Source: Candidatus Eremiobacterota bacterium (lineage in GTDB: Bacteria > Vulcanimicrobiota > Vulcanimicrobiia > Vulcanimicrobiales > Vulcanimicrobiaceae). Taken from it: DNA of 64,000 nt. The translations under genes and the position numbers were made by a program. This document shows positions 25,322-34,700 of the stretch, in pieces. Position 1 is the stretch's first letter. The number at the start of each line of letters is the position of its first letter. A model generated the notes under the pieces. That model was given only the letters and a program-made list of their open reading frames with translations. It was not told the DNA's origin and made no database searches. The stretch lies in assembly GCA_019240525.1 (NCBI GenBank), contig JAFAYE010000001.1:2267300-2331299 (forward strand). Reading direction: 5' to 3'.

Positions 25322-26402
25322 CGCGTGGTTGCGCGACGTGGTGGCGCGCGCCGGTTTTCGCGATGCCGATGAGTTCGTCCGCGCCTACGACCTCAAGCCA
25401 TATCGGTTGCGACAGCTGTACCGCGCCGCCACCAAAGAGCTGGTCGAGCAGGTCTCAGACGTAACGCCGCTGCCCAAGGGACTGCGCGCGGCACTCTCGG
25501 AGCGCGGCGTGGCGTTCTCGGGGATAGAGCTCGTCACCGTCGTGCGCTCGCAGGACGACCAGACGACCAAAGCGCTCTTCCGTTTGAAAGACGGCAAAGA
25601 AGTCGAAGCCGTGTTAATGGAACACCATGGCGGTCGTACGACGGTCTGTATCTCATCGCAGGCGGGATGCGCGTTTGCCTGCGCCTTCTGCGCTACGGGT
25701 CAAGGCGGATTCGATCGAAATCTTTCCGCGGGCGAAATCTTTGACCAGGCGCTGTTTTTTGCGCGACGGCTTGCGCCGACTGATAGACGCGTCACAAACG
25801 TCGTTTTCATGGGGATGGGCGAGCCGTTTCACAACTACGCGGCGGTGATGGAGGCCGTCGCGCTGCTCAACGATCCGCTTGGCTTCGGACTCGGGCATCG
25901 GCACATCACGATTTCGACCGTCGGCCTAGTGGACAAGATCGATCGCTTCGCCGACGAGCATCTGCAAGTCAACTTGGCGATATCGCTTCATGCTCCGACC
26001 GATGCCATCCGCTCGCGTTTCATGCCGGTCAATCGGCGATTTCCGCTTTCGGACCTAATGGGCGCCTGCGAGCGCTACGTGGCCAAGACGAATCGAAAGA
26101 TCTTCTTTGAATACGTCATGCTTGACGGCATCAACGACGACGCGGCCTGCGCGCACGCGCTCGCCGATCTTCTGCACGGCCGGCTCTACCACGTGAATCT
26201 TATTCCGTACAACGCCACGCCGGACGGTCCGTTTAGCGCGACGCCGGAGGCTCGTATTTGGGAGTTCGCGCGGATCGTCGACGCGGCCGGCATTCCGGTC
26301 ACCGTGCGCCAGAACATGGGGCGAGACATCGCGGCAGCATGCGGGCAACTGCAAGCCGAGAGCCAGCCGAAAGCGCACCACCCCGCTCCCGTGTCACCGT
26401 GA
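25308..26402 (+). CDS. rlmN: 23S rRNA (adenine-2503-C2)-methyltransferase
   Basis: A 364-residue radical-SAM methyltransferase. CAFACAFC is the CxxxCxxC cluster that binds 4Fe-4S with SAM. It also has GMGEPFHNY and the GRDIAAACGQL motif carrying the second essential cysteine. It methylates A2503 of 23S rRNA and A37 of some tRNAs. TTG start overlaps the UDG gene with an AGGCGG site upstream. The last bases, including the TGA stop, lie inside the first unit of the repeat array, so the C-terminal residues (APVSP) are partly repeat-encoded. Confidence 0.92.
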   Translation: MNPLDAWLRDVVARAGFRDADEFVRAYDLKPYRLRQLYRAATKELVEQVSDVTPLPKGLRAALSERGVAFSGIELVTVVRSQDDQTTKALFRLKDGKEVEAVLMEHHGGRTTVCISSQAGCAFACAFCATGQGGFDRNLSAGEIFDQALFFARRLAPTDRRVTNVVFMGMGEPFHNYAAVMEAVALLNDPLGFGLGHRHITISTVGLVDKIDRFADEHLQVNLAISLHAPTDAIRSRFMPVNRRFPLSDLMGACERYVAKTNRKIFFEYVMLDGINDDAACAHALADLLHGRLYHVNLIPYNATPDGPFSATPEARIWEFARIVDAAGIPVTVRQNMGRDIAAACGQLQAESQPKAHHPAPVSP

Positions 26403-26706
26403 GCCTGTCGAAGGATGCTTTGTCATCCTGAGCCTGTCGAAGGATGCTTTGACACAATGCGCGCAGCCGATGCTTTGTCATCCTGAGCCTGGTCGAAGGG
26501 CGCTTTGTCATCCTGAGCCTGTCGAAGGATGCTTTGTCATGACAGGATGCGCGCTGACGATGCCTTTGTCATCCTGAGCCTGTCGAAGGATGAACGCATC
26601 ATGCTTCGACAAGCTCATGCTTCGACAAGCTCAGCATGACACAATGCGCGCAGCCGATGCTTTGTCATGCTTCGACAAGCTCATGCTTCGACAAGCTCAG
26701 CATGAC
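26393..26706. repeat. Palindromic REP-like repeat array, ~9 copies in both orientations
   Basis: A dense run of a ~26-bp unit (TGTCATCCTGAGCCTGTCG then AAGGATG). Direct copies start at 26393 (variant), 26421, 26476 (variant with an extra base), 26506 and 26567; inverted copies, where the outer arms are ATGCT/AGCAT instead of ATCCT/AGGAT, lie at 26601-26640 and 26663-26706. The spacer with ACAATGCGCGCAGCCGATG recurs. Arms change together to keep pairing. Such elements are dispersed non-coding palindromes; here the array fills the rlmN-VOC gap. Confidence 0.85.
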
Positions 26707-26764
26707 ACGAAGCTCGCAGGGGCCGCGTATGAGTTCCTAAAAATGCTCAGCCGTGAGCGTCGTT

Positions 26765-27124
26765 ATGGAGCGTGCCATTCCCATCTTGCGAATCTTCGAT
26801 GAATCCAAGGCGCGCGAGTTTTATCTAGACTATTGCGGTTTTTCGGTCGAGTTCGAACATCGGTTTTATGAAGGCGCGCCGCTCTTCATGGGCATCGCCC
26901 GCGACGGGGTGAGAATTTTCTTGAGCGAACACCATGGAGACGGCACGCCGGGGACGTACGTCAGGATCGACGTGTCGGGCTTAGACGAGCTGCACGCCGA
27001 GTTGAAAACAAAGAACTATCGCTTCATGAATCCGGCAATACAAGAGCAGGAATGGGGGCGCGAACTTACGGTCTACGACCCCTTCGGCAATCGGCTCATC
27101 TTCAGCGAACCTCCCGGCGACTAG
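26765..27124 (+). CDS. Glyoxalase/bleomycin-resistance (VOC) superfamily protein
   Basis: A 119-residue VOC-family protein. I use ATG 26765 (MERAIPILRIFDESKAREFY), the usual start for this family; an in-frame GTG 12 bases earlier is also possible. ELTVYDPFGNRLIFSEPPGD is the typical final strand. Relatives are called bleomycin-resistance-like, but the metal residues alone do not define a substrate. It follows the repeat array and is 3 bp from the YjbR gene. Confidence 0.78.
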   Translation: MERAIPILRIFDESKAREFYLDYCGFSVEFEHRFYEGAPLFMGIARDGVRIFLSEHHGDGTPGTYVRIDVSGLDELHAELKTKNYRFMNPAIQEQEWGRELTVYDPFGNRLIFSEPPGD

Positions 27125-27127
27125 GTT

Positions 27128-27523
27128 GTGGCGACGTGGCGTGACGTCCGCAGGTACGCGCTAGCGCTGCCGGGCACGACCGAAGAGCGGAGGTCGAACG
27201 ATAATTCTGCGTGGCTCGTGAATAAGAGATTCTTCTTATGGGAGCGCCCCTTGAGGGCTTCGGACGTTGCAGCGCTCGGCAACGCAGCGCCACAAGGTCC
27301 GATCTTAGGCGTTCGGACTTCGGATTTAGAGATGAAGGAAGCGCTGCTGCGCTCCAACCGAGAAGTATATTTCACGACGCCACATTTCGAAGGATACCCA
27401 GCGGTATTGGTCCAGCTAGAAAACATTGCGACAAAAGAGCTCAAGGATCTGATCGTTGAAGCGTGGCTTTCCCGTGCCGGTAAACGCGCCATCGCCGAAT
27501 TCATGAAAAAGCGCAAGCCGTAA
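27128..27523 (+). CDS. MmcQ/YjbR-family protein
   Basis: A 131-residue protein with WRDVRRYALALPGTTEE at its start and AVLVQLENIATKELKDLIVEAWL later, the CyaY-like fold pattern of MmcQ/YjbR proteins. Members are assumed to bind DNA, but this is weakly supported. GTG start. Confidence 0.75.
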   Translation: MATWRDVRRYALALPGTTEERRSNDNSAWLVNKRFFLWERPLRASDVAALGNAAPQGPILGVRTSDLEMKEALLRSNREVYFTTPHFEGYPAVLVQLENIATKELKDLIVEAWLSRAGKRAIAEFMKKRKP

Positions 27524-27569
27524 GCGGGTGTGGCGGGGGTTTTCGAGCGACGAGATAAATCTAGTTGCG

Positions 27570-28916
27570 ATGGAGGCCGCCGAAACGGCGCAACGCGTCA
27601 CGATGGAGGAGATCACGGCGCTCGCGAAGCGTCGTGGGTTTGTTTTTCAGTCGAGTGAGATTTACGGTGGCCTGAACGGCTTTTGGGATTACGGCCCACT
27701 CGGTGCGGTCCTCAAACGCAACGTCAAAGATGCCTGGTGGCGCGACACCGTTGAGCGCCGCGACGACGTCGTCGCCTTCGACTCCTCGATCATCATGCAT
27801 CCGATGGTCTGGAAAGCCTCGGGTCACGTCGATGCCTTTCACGACGTCATGATCGACTGCCGAGTCTGCAAGCATCGTTTTCGGGCCGATCACGTGGCCG
27901 ACCGCTCCCAGTGCCCCGACTGCGGCAGCAAAGACTCGTTGACGGAGCCGCGCAATTTCAATTTAATGATGCGAACGTCGATCGGACCGATGGAAGACAC
28001 GTCGGCGCTCGCCTATCTGAGGCCCGAAACGGCTCAGGGCATTTTCGTCAATTTCAAGAACATCTATCAAACCGCGCGCAAGCGTCCGCCCTTTGGCGTG
28101 GCGCAGATTGGCAAGTCTTTTCGGAACGAGATAACGCCGGGGAACTTTACCTTTCGACTGCGCGAGTTCGAGCAGGCCGAACTTGAATACTTCGTGCCGG
28201 ACGACGGTAACGATATGCAGGTCTTCCGGGAGTGGGTCGAGCGACGCAAAGCATGGTACGCGCAGTACGGCATTGACTCCGAACGGTTGCGTTTCTATGA
28301 GCTCGGCGAGGCAGAGCGCCCTCATTACGCCAAGGCGGGAATTGATGTCGAGTACCTCTTTCCCTGGGGATGGGGCGAACTCGAATCGATCGCGCATCGT
28401 GGAACGTACGATCTCGATGCCCACGTAAGGCTCTCCGGGAAGGATCTACAGTTCTTCGATGAAGCGGCGAAGACGCATTATACACCGCTTTTGATCGAAA
28501 GTTCCGCAGGCATCGATCGGACGGTATTGACGTTCCTGATCGACGCTTACGAGCGAGAGCGCAGCGTCGATCCCAACGGTAAGGAAACCGAACGCACGGT
28601 CTTGCGGTTTCATCCGGCGATTGCGCCCGTTCAGGTCGCGATTTTTTCGTTGGCGCGCAACAAACCCGAACTCGTCGAACGCGCGCGAAAGATCGAAGCC
28701 ACACTGCGCCCGTTCTTTCGAACGCAGTATGACGAGGGAAACATCGGCCAGCTCTATCGGCGGCAAGATGAAATCGGTACGCCGTTCTGCGTGACGGTCG
28801 ACTATGAAACTCTCGACGACGGCAGCGTGACCGTGCGATCGCGCGATAGCATGGAGCAAGAGCGAGTCCCTTCGGCGGAACTGGCCGATTACTTTCGGGA
28901 GAAGTTAGAGCGATGA
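27570..28916 (+). CDS. glyQS: Glycyl-tRNA synthetase, single-chain alpha2 type
   Basis: A 448-residue class II aminoacyl-tRNA synthetase that charges tRNA-Gly. RRGFVFQSSEIYGGLNGFWDYGPLG is the N-terminal signature; a zinc-binding pair (CRVCKH ... CPDCGSK) is at about 90-115, with RTSIGPMEDTSALAYLRPETAQGIFVNF as motif 2 region and an anticodon-binding C-terminus. Most bacteria have separate alpha and beta chains; this is the single-chain form seen in archaea, eukaryotes and some bacteria. ATG at 27570 was chosen; its ribosome site is weak. It overlaps ppdK (ATGA). Confidence 0.93.
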   Translation: MEAAETAQRVTMEEITALAKRRGFVFQSSEIYGGLNGFWDYGPLGAVLKRNVKDAWWRDTVERRDDVVAFDSSIIMHPMVWKASGHVDAFHDVMIDCRVCKHRFRADHVADRSQCPDCGSKDSLTEPRNFNLMMRTSIGPMEDTSALAYLRPETAQGIFVNFKNIYQTARKRPPFGVAQIGKSFRNEITPGNFTFRLREFEQAELEYFVPDDGNDMQVFREWVERRKAWYAQYGIDSERLRFYELGEAERPHYAKAGIDVEYLFPWGWGELESIAHRGTYDLDAHVRLSGKDLQFFDEAAKTHYTPLLIESSAGIDRTVLTFLIDAYERERSVDPNGKETERTVLRFHPAIAPVQVAIFSLARNKPELVERARKIEATLRPFFRTQYDEGNIGQLYRRQDEIGTPFCVTVDYETLDDGSVTVRSRDSMEQERVPSAELADYFREKLER

Positions 28917-31603
28917 GGGCGCAGATCGGAACGAAATACGTCTATTTCTTCGACGAAGGCGAGTCGTTGCGCCGCCCTGACGATCCCAACGTTTTCAAGA
29001 ACATGCTCGGCGGCAAAGGCGCAGGGCTAGCGGAGATGACGGCCGCAGGTTTGCCGGTGCCGTCGGGCTTTACCATCACCACCGAAGCTTGCCTCGATTT
29101 TTACAAAGCCGGCGGGGGTTTTCCGCCGGGCTTGGAGGAGCAGATCGACGTCGCGATGCGCGAGCTCGAGGCGCGCACCGGCAAAGGTTTCGGCTCGGTC
29201 GACAACCCGTTACTGGTCTCGGTGCGCAGCGGTGCTCGCGTGTCGATGCCCGGAATGATGGACACGATCTTAAATCTCGGGCTCAACGATTCGACCGTCG
29301 CCGGTCTGGCACGCTTGACCGGGAACGAGCGTTTCGCGTGGGATGCCTACCGTCGCTTCGTGATGATGTATTCCAGCGTCGTGCTCGGCATCGGCAAAGG
29401 ACGTTTCGAGGAGCAGATCGAGGCGACGAAAGAGAGCCTCGGCGTCAAGATCGATGCCGAGATCGGCGCGCCGGAATGGCGGGCGCTCGTCGAACGGTTC
29501 AAGTCGATCGTCCGCGAGCAGGCCGGATGCGACTTTCCGCAAGACGTCCGCAAACAGCTCAGAGGCGCGATCGAAGCCGTGTTCGATTCGTGGAACTCGA
29601 AGCGGGCTGTGGATTACCGCCGCTTCAGCAAGATCCCCGACGATTGGGGCACGGCCGTCAACGTGATGGAGATGGTCTTCGGGAACATGGGGGAAGACTC
29701 GGGAACCGGCGTCGCCTTTACACGTAATCCAAATACGGGCGAGCGCGCGCTCTTCGGTGAGTACCTGACCAACGCGCAAGGCGAAGACGTGGTTGCCGGA
29801 ATTCGCACGCCTGAAAAGATTTCGGACCTTGCAAAGCATCAGCCCAAGGTGTACGAGCAGTTTGCGCAAATCGCCGAGCGCCTCGAGCGGCACTATCGCG
29901 ATATGCAGGATCTGGAGTTTACCGTCGAGCGCGGCAAGCTCTTCATGCTGCAAACTCGCAACGGGAAGCGTACTGCGGAGGCCGCGGTGAAGATCGCGCG
30001 CGACCTCGTCAACGAGGGTCTGATCGACAAGCGACGCGCCATCGCAATGGTGAACGCCCAGTCGCTCGATCAGCTCTTTCACGCGCGCATCGATCCAAGC
30101 AGCGAGGTCGCAGTCGCATGCAGAGGCCTCAACGCGTCGCCGGGCGCTGCCGCTGGACAGGTCGTGTTCTCGGCGGAAGACGCGGTTCTCTGGAAAGAGC
30201 AGGGACGCAAGACGATTTTGGTTCGGACGGAGACGACGCCCGACGATGTCCACGGAATGATCGCGGCCGAAGGAATCCTCACGGCAAAAGGCGGCGCGAC
30301 GTCGCACGCGGCGGTCGTCGCGCGCGGAATGGGCAAGCCGTGCGTCGCCGGTTGCGACGCACTGCGAATCGATCGCGCTCGAAACGTTGCGAGCGTGGAC
30401 GGAAAGGAGATCCGCGAAGGCGATTGGATTACGATCGACGGCACGACGGGCAACGTTACGATCGGCGAGCTTCCGCTGCTTCGGCCGCCGTCGAAGCTCC
30501 CGGATTGGCTAGCAATGTTTCTTTCGTGGGCCGACGAGCTGCGGCGCATGCAGGTTTGGGCGAATGCGGATACACCCGAGGACGCGGCAAAGGCGCGCGA
30601 GTTAGGCGCTCAAGGTATTGGGCTCTGTCGCACCGAGCACATGTTCATGCAGCCCGAGCGTTTGCCGGTCGTGCACGAGATGATTCTCGCGACAACGAGC
30701 GAGGAGCGAGCCAAGGCGCTCGACCGGCTGCTGCCATTCCAACGCGACGATTTCGTCGGGATCTTGCGCGCGATGGAAGGCTTGCCGGTGACGATCCGTC
30801 TGCTGGATCCGCCCTTGCACGAGTTTCTTCCGTCGCTCGAGCAGCTGCTCGTTGAAACGACCGAGTTGCGTCTCACCAAGGGTACCGAGGCACCGGAGTA
30901 CCGCTCCAAAGAAGCGATGCTTCGCCGGGTGCAGCAACTACACGAGCAGAACCCGATGCTGGGGCTGCGCGTTTGCCGCCTCGGCATCGTCTTTCCCGAG
31001 ATTTACGCGATGCAAGTACGCGCCATCTTCGAAGCGGCCTGCGACCTAATAGCCGAGGGTGCCGACGCTCGACCGGACGTCATGATTCCAGGGGTCGGCA
31101 CGAAGGAAGAAATGCAGGCCACGCGCGATGCCGCAAAAGGAATCGCCGACGAGGTTTTGGCGCGGCGCGGCGTCTCGCTGAGCTACCGAATCGGGACGAT
31201 GATCGAGTTGCCTCGCGCCTGCATCGTCGCTGACGAGCTCGCGCACTCCGCCGAGTTCTTTTCTTTCGGCACGAACGACCTAACTCAGACGACGTACGGT
31301 TATAGCCGGGACGACGCCGAGGCGTCGTTTATTCCCGTCTATTTGAGCAAAAAAATCCTCAAGGACGATCCGTTTCAAGTGCTCGACCGGCGCGGCGTCG
31401 GCGAGCTCATGCGACAGGCCGCCGAGCTCGGGCGCGGCGCTCGTCAGGATCTGAAGATCGGAATCTGCGGCGAACATGGGGGCGAGCCGAGCAGCGTTGC
31501 GTTCTGCGATCGCCTCGGTCTCGACTACGTCTCATGCTCGCCCTATCGGGTTCCGATCGCGCGCCTCGCCGCAGCACAGTCGGCAATCGGCTCGCTGACC
31601 TAG
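28913..31603 (+). CDS. ppdK: Pyruvate, phosphate dikinase
   Basis: An 896-residue enzyme interconverting pyruvate, ATP and phosphate with PEP, AMP and pyrophosphate. N-terminal ATP-grasp domain (KNMLGGKGAGLAEM), the phosphohistidine site GGATSHAAVVARGMGKPC with His at about residue 465, and the C-terminal TIM barrel with the GICGEHGGEPSS cysteine motif. Length is normal. Its start overlaps the glyQS stop. It supports gluconeogenesis or reversible glycolysis; a malic enzyme is elsewhere in the window. The 3' end overlaps the converging HD gene by 4 bp. Confidence 0.95.
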   Translation: MRAQIGTKYVYFFDEGESLRRPDDPNVFKNMLGGKGAGLAEMTAAGLPVPSGFTITTEACLDFYKAGGGFPPGLEEQIDVAMRELEARTGKGFGSVDNPLLVSVRSGARVSMPGMMDTILNLGLNDSTVAGLARLTGNERFAWDAYRRFVMMYSSVVLGIGKGRFEEQIEATKESLGVKIDAEIGAPEWRALVERFKSIVREQAGCDFPQDVRKQLRGAIEAVFDSWNSKRAVDYRRFSKIPDDWGTAVNVMEMVFGNMGEDSGTGVAFTRNPNTGERALFGEYLTNAQGEDVVAGIRTPEKISDLAKHQPKVYEQFAQIAERLERHYRDMQDLEFTVERGKLFMLQTRNGKRTAEAAVKIARDLVNEGLIDKRRAIAMVNAQSLDQLFHARIDPSSEVAVACRGLNASPGAAAGQVVFSAEDAVLWKEQGRKTILVRTETTPDDVHGMIAAEGILTAKGGATSHAAVVARGMGKPCVAGCDALRIDRARNVASVDGKEIREGDWITIDGTTGNVTIGELPLLRPPSKLPDWLAMFLSWADELRRMQVWANADTPEDAAKARELGAQGIGLCRTEHMFMQPERLPVVHEMILATTSEERAKALDRLLPFQRDDFVGILRAMEGLPVTIRLLDPPLHEFLPSLEQLLVETTELRLTKGTEAPEYRSKEAMLRRVQQLHEQNPMLGLRVCRLGIVFPEIYAMQVRAIFEAACDLIAEGADARPDVMIPGVGTKEEMQATRDAAKGIADEVLARRGVSLSYRIGTMIELPRACIVADELAHSAEFFSFGTNDLTQTTYGYSRDDAEASFIPVYLSKKILKDDPFQVLDRRGVGELMRQAAELGRGARQDLKIGICGEHGGEPSSVAFCDRLGLDYVSCSPYRVPIARLAAAQSAIGSLT

Positions 31604-32808
31604 TCTCGACCACTCGCGATCCGCGCGCACAGCTCACGCGCGTTGCGAACGTCGACGGCTTCCCGTCGCACGAACAGTTTACGCCAGTAGGCGTTGCCGC
31701 TGAGCTTCGCGATGAGATCCGATGCTACACGCGCGTCGACTGGACCGCCGGCCGCGTCCACCCATACGGTCGCGTCGGCACCGATGCCGAAGGGCAGACG
31801 ATGCAAAACCTGTGCCTGAGAGTCGGCCCACACGTTCTCTTCGCCGAAACGCTCGCACATCGCTCGAGAGCAGGCTTCGAAGACGCTCAAGTCGCGCTCG
31901 GCATTGAACTCTGCCGCCAAGGCGTAGATTTTTATGCGATCGCGCAAGGCCCGCGCCGCTTCGCTTGGCGCGTCATCGAGGAAATCGAGCACCCGAAAAT
32001 CATCCCAACGAAGAAAGGCTTCCACGTCGTCGAGAGCGCGCGGGTCGGGCCACAGCTCCCGCAATACGTCGTGCAGGATTCGCTCGAACATGCGCGTGGT
32101 GTGGTGGAAATAGACCGACGCAAACATCATGTAGCGTGCCATGACGAAGGACTCCAGGGCGACGACGCCGCGGCGGTCGATTCCAACGACAGGTTTTCCA
32201 TTGGGCTCGAGGACCCGCAGCGACGCGAGGAGCTGCTCCGCGTCGTAGCGCCCGGTCGAAACGCCGGTGAAATACGCGTCGCGCAGGAGATAGTCCATGC
32301 GGTCCGCGTCGAGATTTGGTCCGCTGACCAGTTCGCGCAGAACCGGATACGGGCTCTCGGGATCGCCGACAATGAGACCGAGCAACTCGCCCGCGTCGAC
32401 CTCGAGGTCGGCGATCGCACGTTTGACCGATGGAAGTGCGAGCAGATCCTTCGTCCTGACTTCGTGACGGATGCCAAGGACGCTTTCGCATGAGTGGCTG
32501 AACGGCCCGTGTCCGATGTCGTGCAGAAGCAACGCGGCGCGCACGAGTCGCCGCTGGTAGGCCGCATCGCGGGCTTGCGCAAACGCACTCTCGCTACGAG
32601 CTAGCAATCCGTCGAAGGCGCGGGTGCCCATGGCGAGTGCGCCAAGCGCATGGGAGAAACGCGAATGTTCGGCGGAGGGAAATGCGAGGTAAGCTAATCC
32701 GAGTTGTCGCAGCCGGCGCAGACGCTGCATGACGGGCAGATCGAGAAGACGCGCTTCCGCTGTGGATAACTCGATGAAGTGATGCACCGGATCGAAGATG
32801 CGTTTCAT
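31600..32808 (-). CDS. HD-domain phosphohydrolase, YwfO/COG1078 type
   Basis: A 402-residue protein of the dGTPase-like HD group. FDPVHHFIELS at the start, HSRFSHALGALAMG and LLLHDIGHGPFSHSCE give the H...HD metal set. Family members hydrolyse nucleoside triphosphates such as dGTP or (p)ppGpp-related nucleotides; substrate is not shown. Divergent from dnaG and tail-to-tail with ppdK. Confidence 0.85.
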   Translation of the reverse strand: MKRIFDPVHHFIELSTAEARLLDLPVMQRLRRLRQLGLAYLAFPSAEHSRFSHALGALAMGTRAFDGLLARSESAFAQARDAAYQRRLVRAALLLHDIGHGPFSHSCESVLGIRHEVRTKDLLALPSVKRAIADLEVDAGELLGLIVGDPESPYPVLRELVSGPNLDADRMDYLLRDAYFTGVSTGRYDAEQLLASLRVLEPNGKPVVGIDRRGVVALESFVMARYMMFASVYFHHTTRMFERILHDVLRELWPDPRALDDVEAFLRWDDFRVLDFLDDAPSEAARALRDRIKIYALAAEFNAERDLSVFEACSRAMCERFGEENVWADSQAQVLHRLPFGIGADATVWVDAAGGPVDARVASDLIAKLSGNAYWRKLFVRREAVDVRNARELCARIASGRD

Positions 32809-32874
32809 CGCGGACGCCTTCGCACGACCTCGACGCGGAAACCTCTCTTCGCGCGAAGAAGTCTTATCCTAGTA

Positions 32875-34665
32875 GTGGGATACGACCAAGGCGTTCTACG
32901 CGAAATTCGCGCTCGCGTCGACATCGCGGCCTTGATCGGCGCGCACGTTGCGCTCAAAAAGCGCGGCAACGATCTGGTCGGCCTTTGTCCGTTTCACGCC
33001 GAGAAGACTCCCTCGTTTCACGTTCACCCCGATCGGGGCTTTTTCAAGTGTTTCGGCTGCGGCGTGGGCGGCGACGCGATCACCTTCGTGCAGAAATCGG
33101 AGAACGTCGCCTTCGGCGACGCCGTGCAGACGCTTGCGATCAAGGCGGGTGTCGAGTTGCAGCCCGAGAATCCGCGCGCGGCTCGAGCGCGCAGCGAGCG
33201 CGAAGCGATGTACGAGGCCAACGGCCTTGCCGCCGGTTATTTCGCGCGGATGCTGACCGATGAGCGAGGTGCGAGCGCGCGGGCGTATTGCCGAAAACGC
33301 GGCTTTTCCGAGGAGACCGTGCAGAGATTCGGCCTCGGATACGCGCCCGACGCATGGCAAGGCCTCGTCGCCGAACTGGAGCGTAACGGCATCGACCTCG
33401 CGCTTGCGTCGAAGGCCGGGTTAGTCAAGACCGGGCAGCGCGGCTATTACGATTTCTACCGGGACCGTTTGATGGTGCCGACGTACTCGACGACCGGCGA
33501 AGTTATTGCCTTCGGCGGACGCGCCCTTGGGGATGCCGAGCCGAAATACCTGAACACCAGCACGACGCCGGTCTATACGAAAGGCCATCATCTTTACGCG
33601 CTGAATCTGGCCCGCCGCGCGGCGCAGCACGATCGAACGGCGATCGTCGTCGAGGGCTATTTCGATTGCATCGCGCTGCATCAGGCCGGATTCCAGAACG
33701 CCGTCGCCGCCCTCGGAACGTCGTTTACGGCCGAGCAAGCGGCCGAACTGCGCAAGTACGCCGAGTACGTCTTCCTCTGCTTCGACGGTGACGCCGCCGG
33801 GAACGCCGCTGCAACCAAAGCCATCGACGTTGCGTCTAAGGAGGTCGAGCACACGGGCTCGTCGGTGCGAATCGTGTTGCTCCCCGCTCAAGAGGATCCT
33901 GATACTTTTATTCGCAGCCGCGGCGCCGAGGCGTTTCGCGCCCTGTTGGACGCCGCGAAACCAGCGTTAGAGTTTCGCATCGACAGTGAGATCGATCGGC
34001 TGCGCGCCGGGTTCGACTCGCCGGCGCGCGTCGCGCCAAAAGCGGAAGCGCTGATTCGGCGACTGGCGCCGCGCGAAGAGTGGGACCGTTGGCGCGTCTA
34101 CGTTGCAAACCGTCTGCAGGTGAACGTCGACGATCTTCGGAACAGCCGATTCCTCGCCGAAAGCGCGAATTTCGCGCCGCAGCGCGGAGGGTCGTACGCT
34201 CCGAGTCGTCACATCGCTGCGTCGGTCGAGCCGCTCTCGTTCGAACGCGAGGTCTTGAGCGTTTTGGTTGAAGAACCCGCGCTCGGCGCCGAGTATCGTC
34301 GACGAATCGACCCGGCACGGTTTCGCAACGCGATCTATCGCCGCGTCTACGAGCGAATCGTCGAAGCCGCCGAAACGCTCGAAACGACGGCCGACGTCTT
34401 CGGTCTTTTCGCGGAAGATCAAGCGATGCTCGACCTTCTCGCCGAGATCGGGCGACGCGATCGAAGTTCGGCGGTACGGTACGGCGACTCCGAGGCACGG
34501 CGCGCGCATCTCGAACGGGTGGTCGAGCGATTGGGACTCGAGGACGAGCGACGCCGGTATCGCGAACTCTCGGATATCATCGACAAGCGACTCGCCAGCG
34601 GCGCATCGATCCCCGACGAGCTCCGCGGAGAATTTGAAGCGCTAGTCGCGAAACTGAAACGATAG
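32875..34665 (+). CDS. dnaG: DNA primase
   Basis: Synthesises RNA primers for DNA replication. GTG 32875 (MGYDQGVLREIRARVD) gives 596 residues, the usual DnaG length; the frame extending to 32779 would overlap the divergent HD gene's start. The CHC2 zinc site is at Cys38, His41, Cys59 and Cys62 (LCPFH, FKCFGC). The TOPRIM core follows with VVEGYFDCIALH and LCFDGDAAG. The C-terminal helicase-interaction region is the least conserved. Directly upstream of rpoD in the macromolecular synthesis arrangement. Confidence 0.93.
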   Translation: MGYDQGVLREIRARVDIAALIGAHVALKKRGNDLVGLCPFHAEKTPSFHVHPDRGFFKCFGCGVGGDAITFVQKSENVAFGDAVQTLAIKAGVELQPENPRAARARSEREAMYEANGLAAGYFARMLTDERGASARAYCRKRGFSEETVQRFGLGYAPDAWQGLVAELERNGIDLALASKAGLVKTGQRGYYDFYRDRLMVPTYSTTGEVIAFGGRALGDAEPKYLNTSTTPVYTKGHHLYALNLARRAAQHDRTAIVVEGYFDCIALHQAGFQNAVAALGTSFTAEQAAELRKYAEYVFLCFDGDAAGNAAATKAIDVASKEVEHTGSSVRIVLLPAQEDPDTFIRSRGAEAFRALLDAAKPALEFRIDSEIDRLRAGFDSPARVAPKAEALIRRLAPREEWDRWRVYVANRLQVNVDDLRNSRFLAESANFAPQRGGSYAPSRHIAASVEPLSFEREVLSVLVEEPALGAEYRRRIDPARFRNAIYRRVYERIVEAAETLETTADVFGLFAEDQAMLDLLAEIGRRDRSSAVRYGDSEARRAHLERVVERLGLEDERRRYRELSDIIDKRLASGASIPDELRGEFEALVAKLKR

Positions 34666-34678
34666 GGACGAAAACGGG

Positions 34679-34688
34679 AAGGAGGTGA
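34679..34688 (+). promoter_or_regulatory. Perfect but distant ribosome binding site of rpoD
   Basis: AAGGAGGTGA is fully complementary to the usual 16S rRNA tail. It ends 12 bases before the ATG, so the core GGAGG is 15 bases away, longer than the normal 5-9. No nearer in-frame start exists. The wide spacing might lower or regulate initiation. Confidence 0.7.
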
Positions 34689-34700
34689 AGACAAAAGATA

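Noticed and set aside
26393-26706. CRISPR array
   Set aside because: Units are palindromic and irregularly spaced, in both orientations, with repeated spacers and no cas gene.
29270-30307. Minus-strand 345-residue frame inside ppdK
   Set aside because: Shadow of a highly conserved gene.
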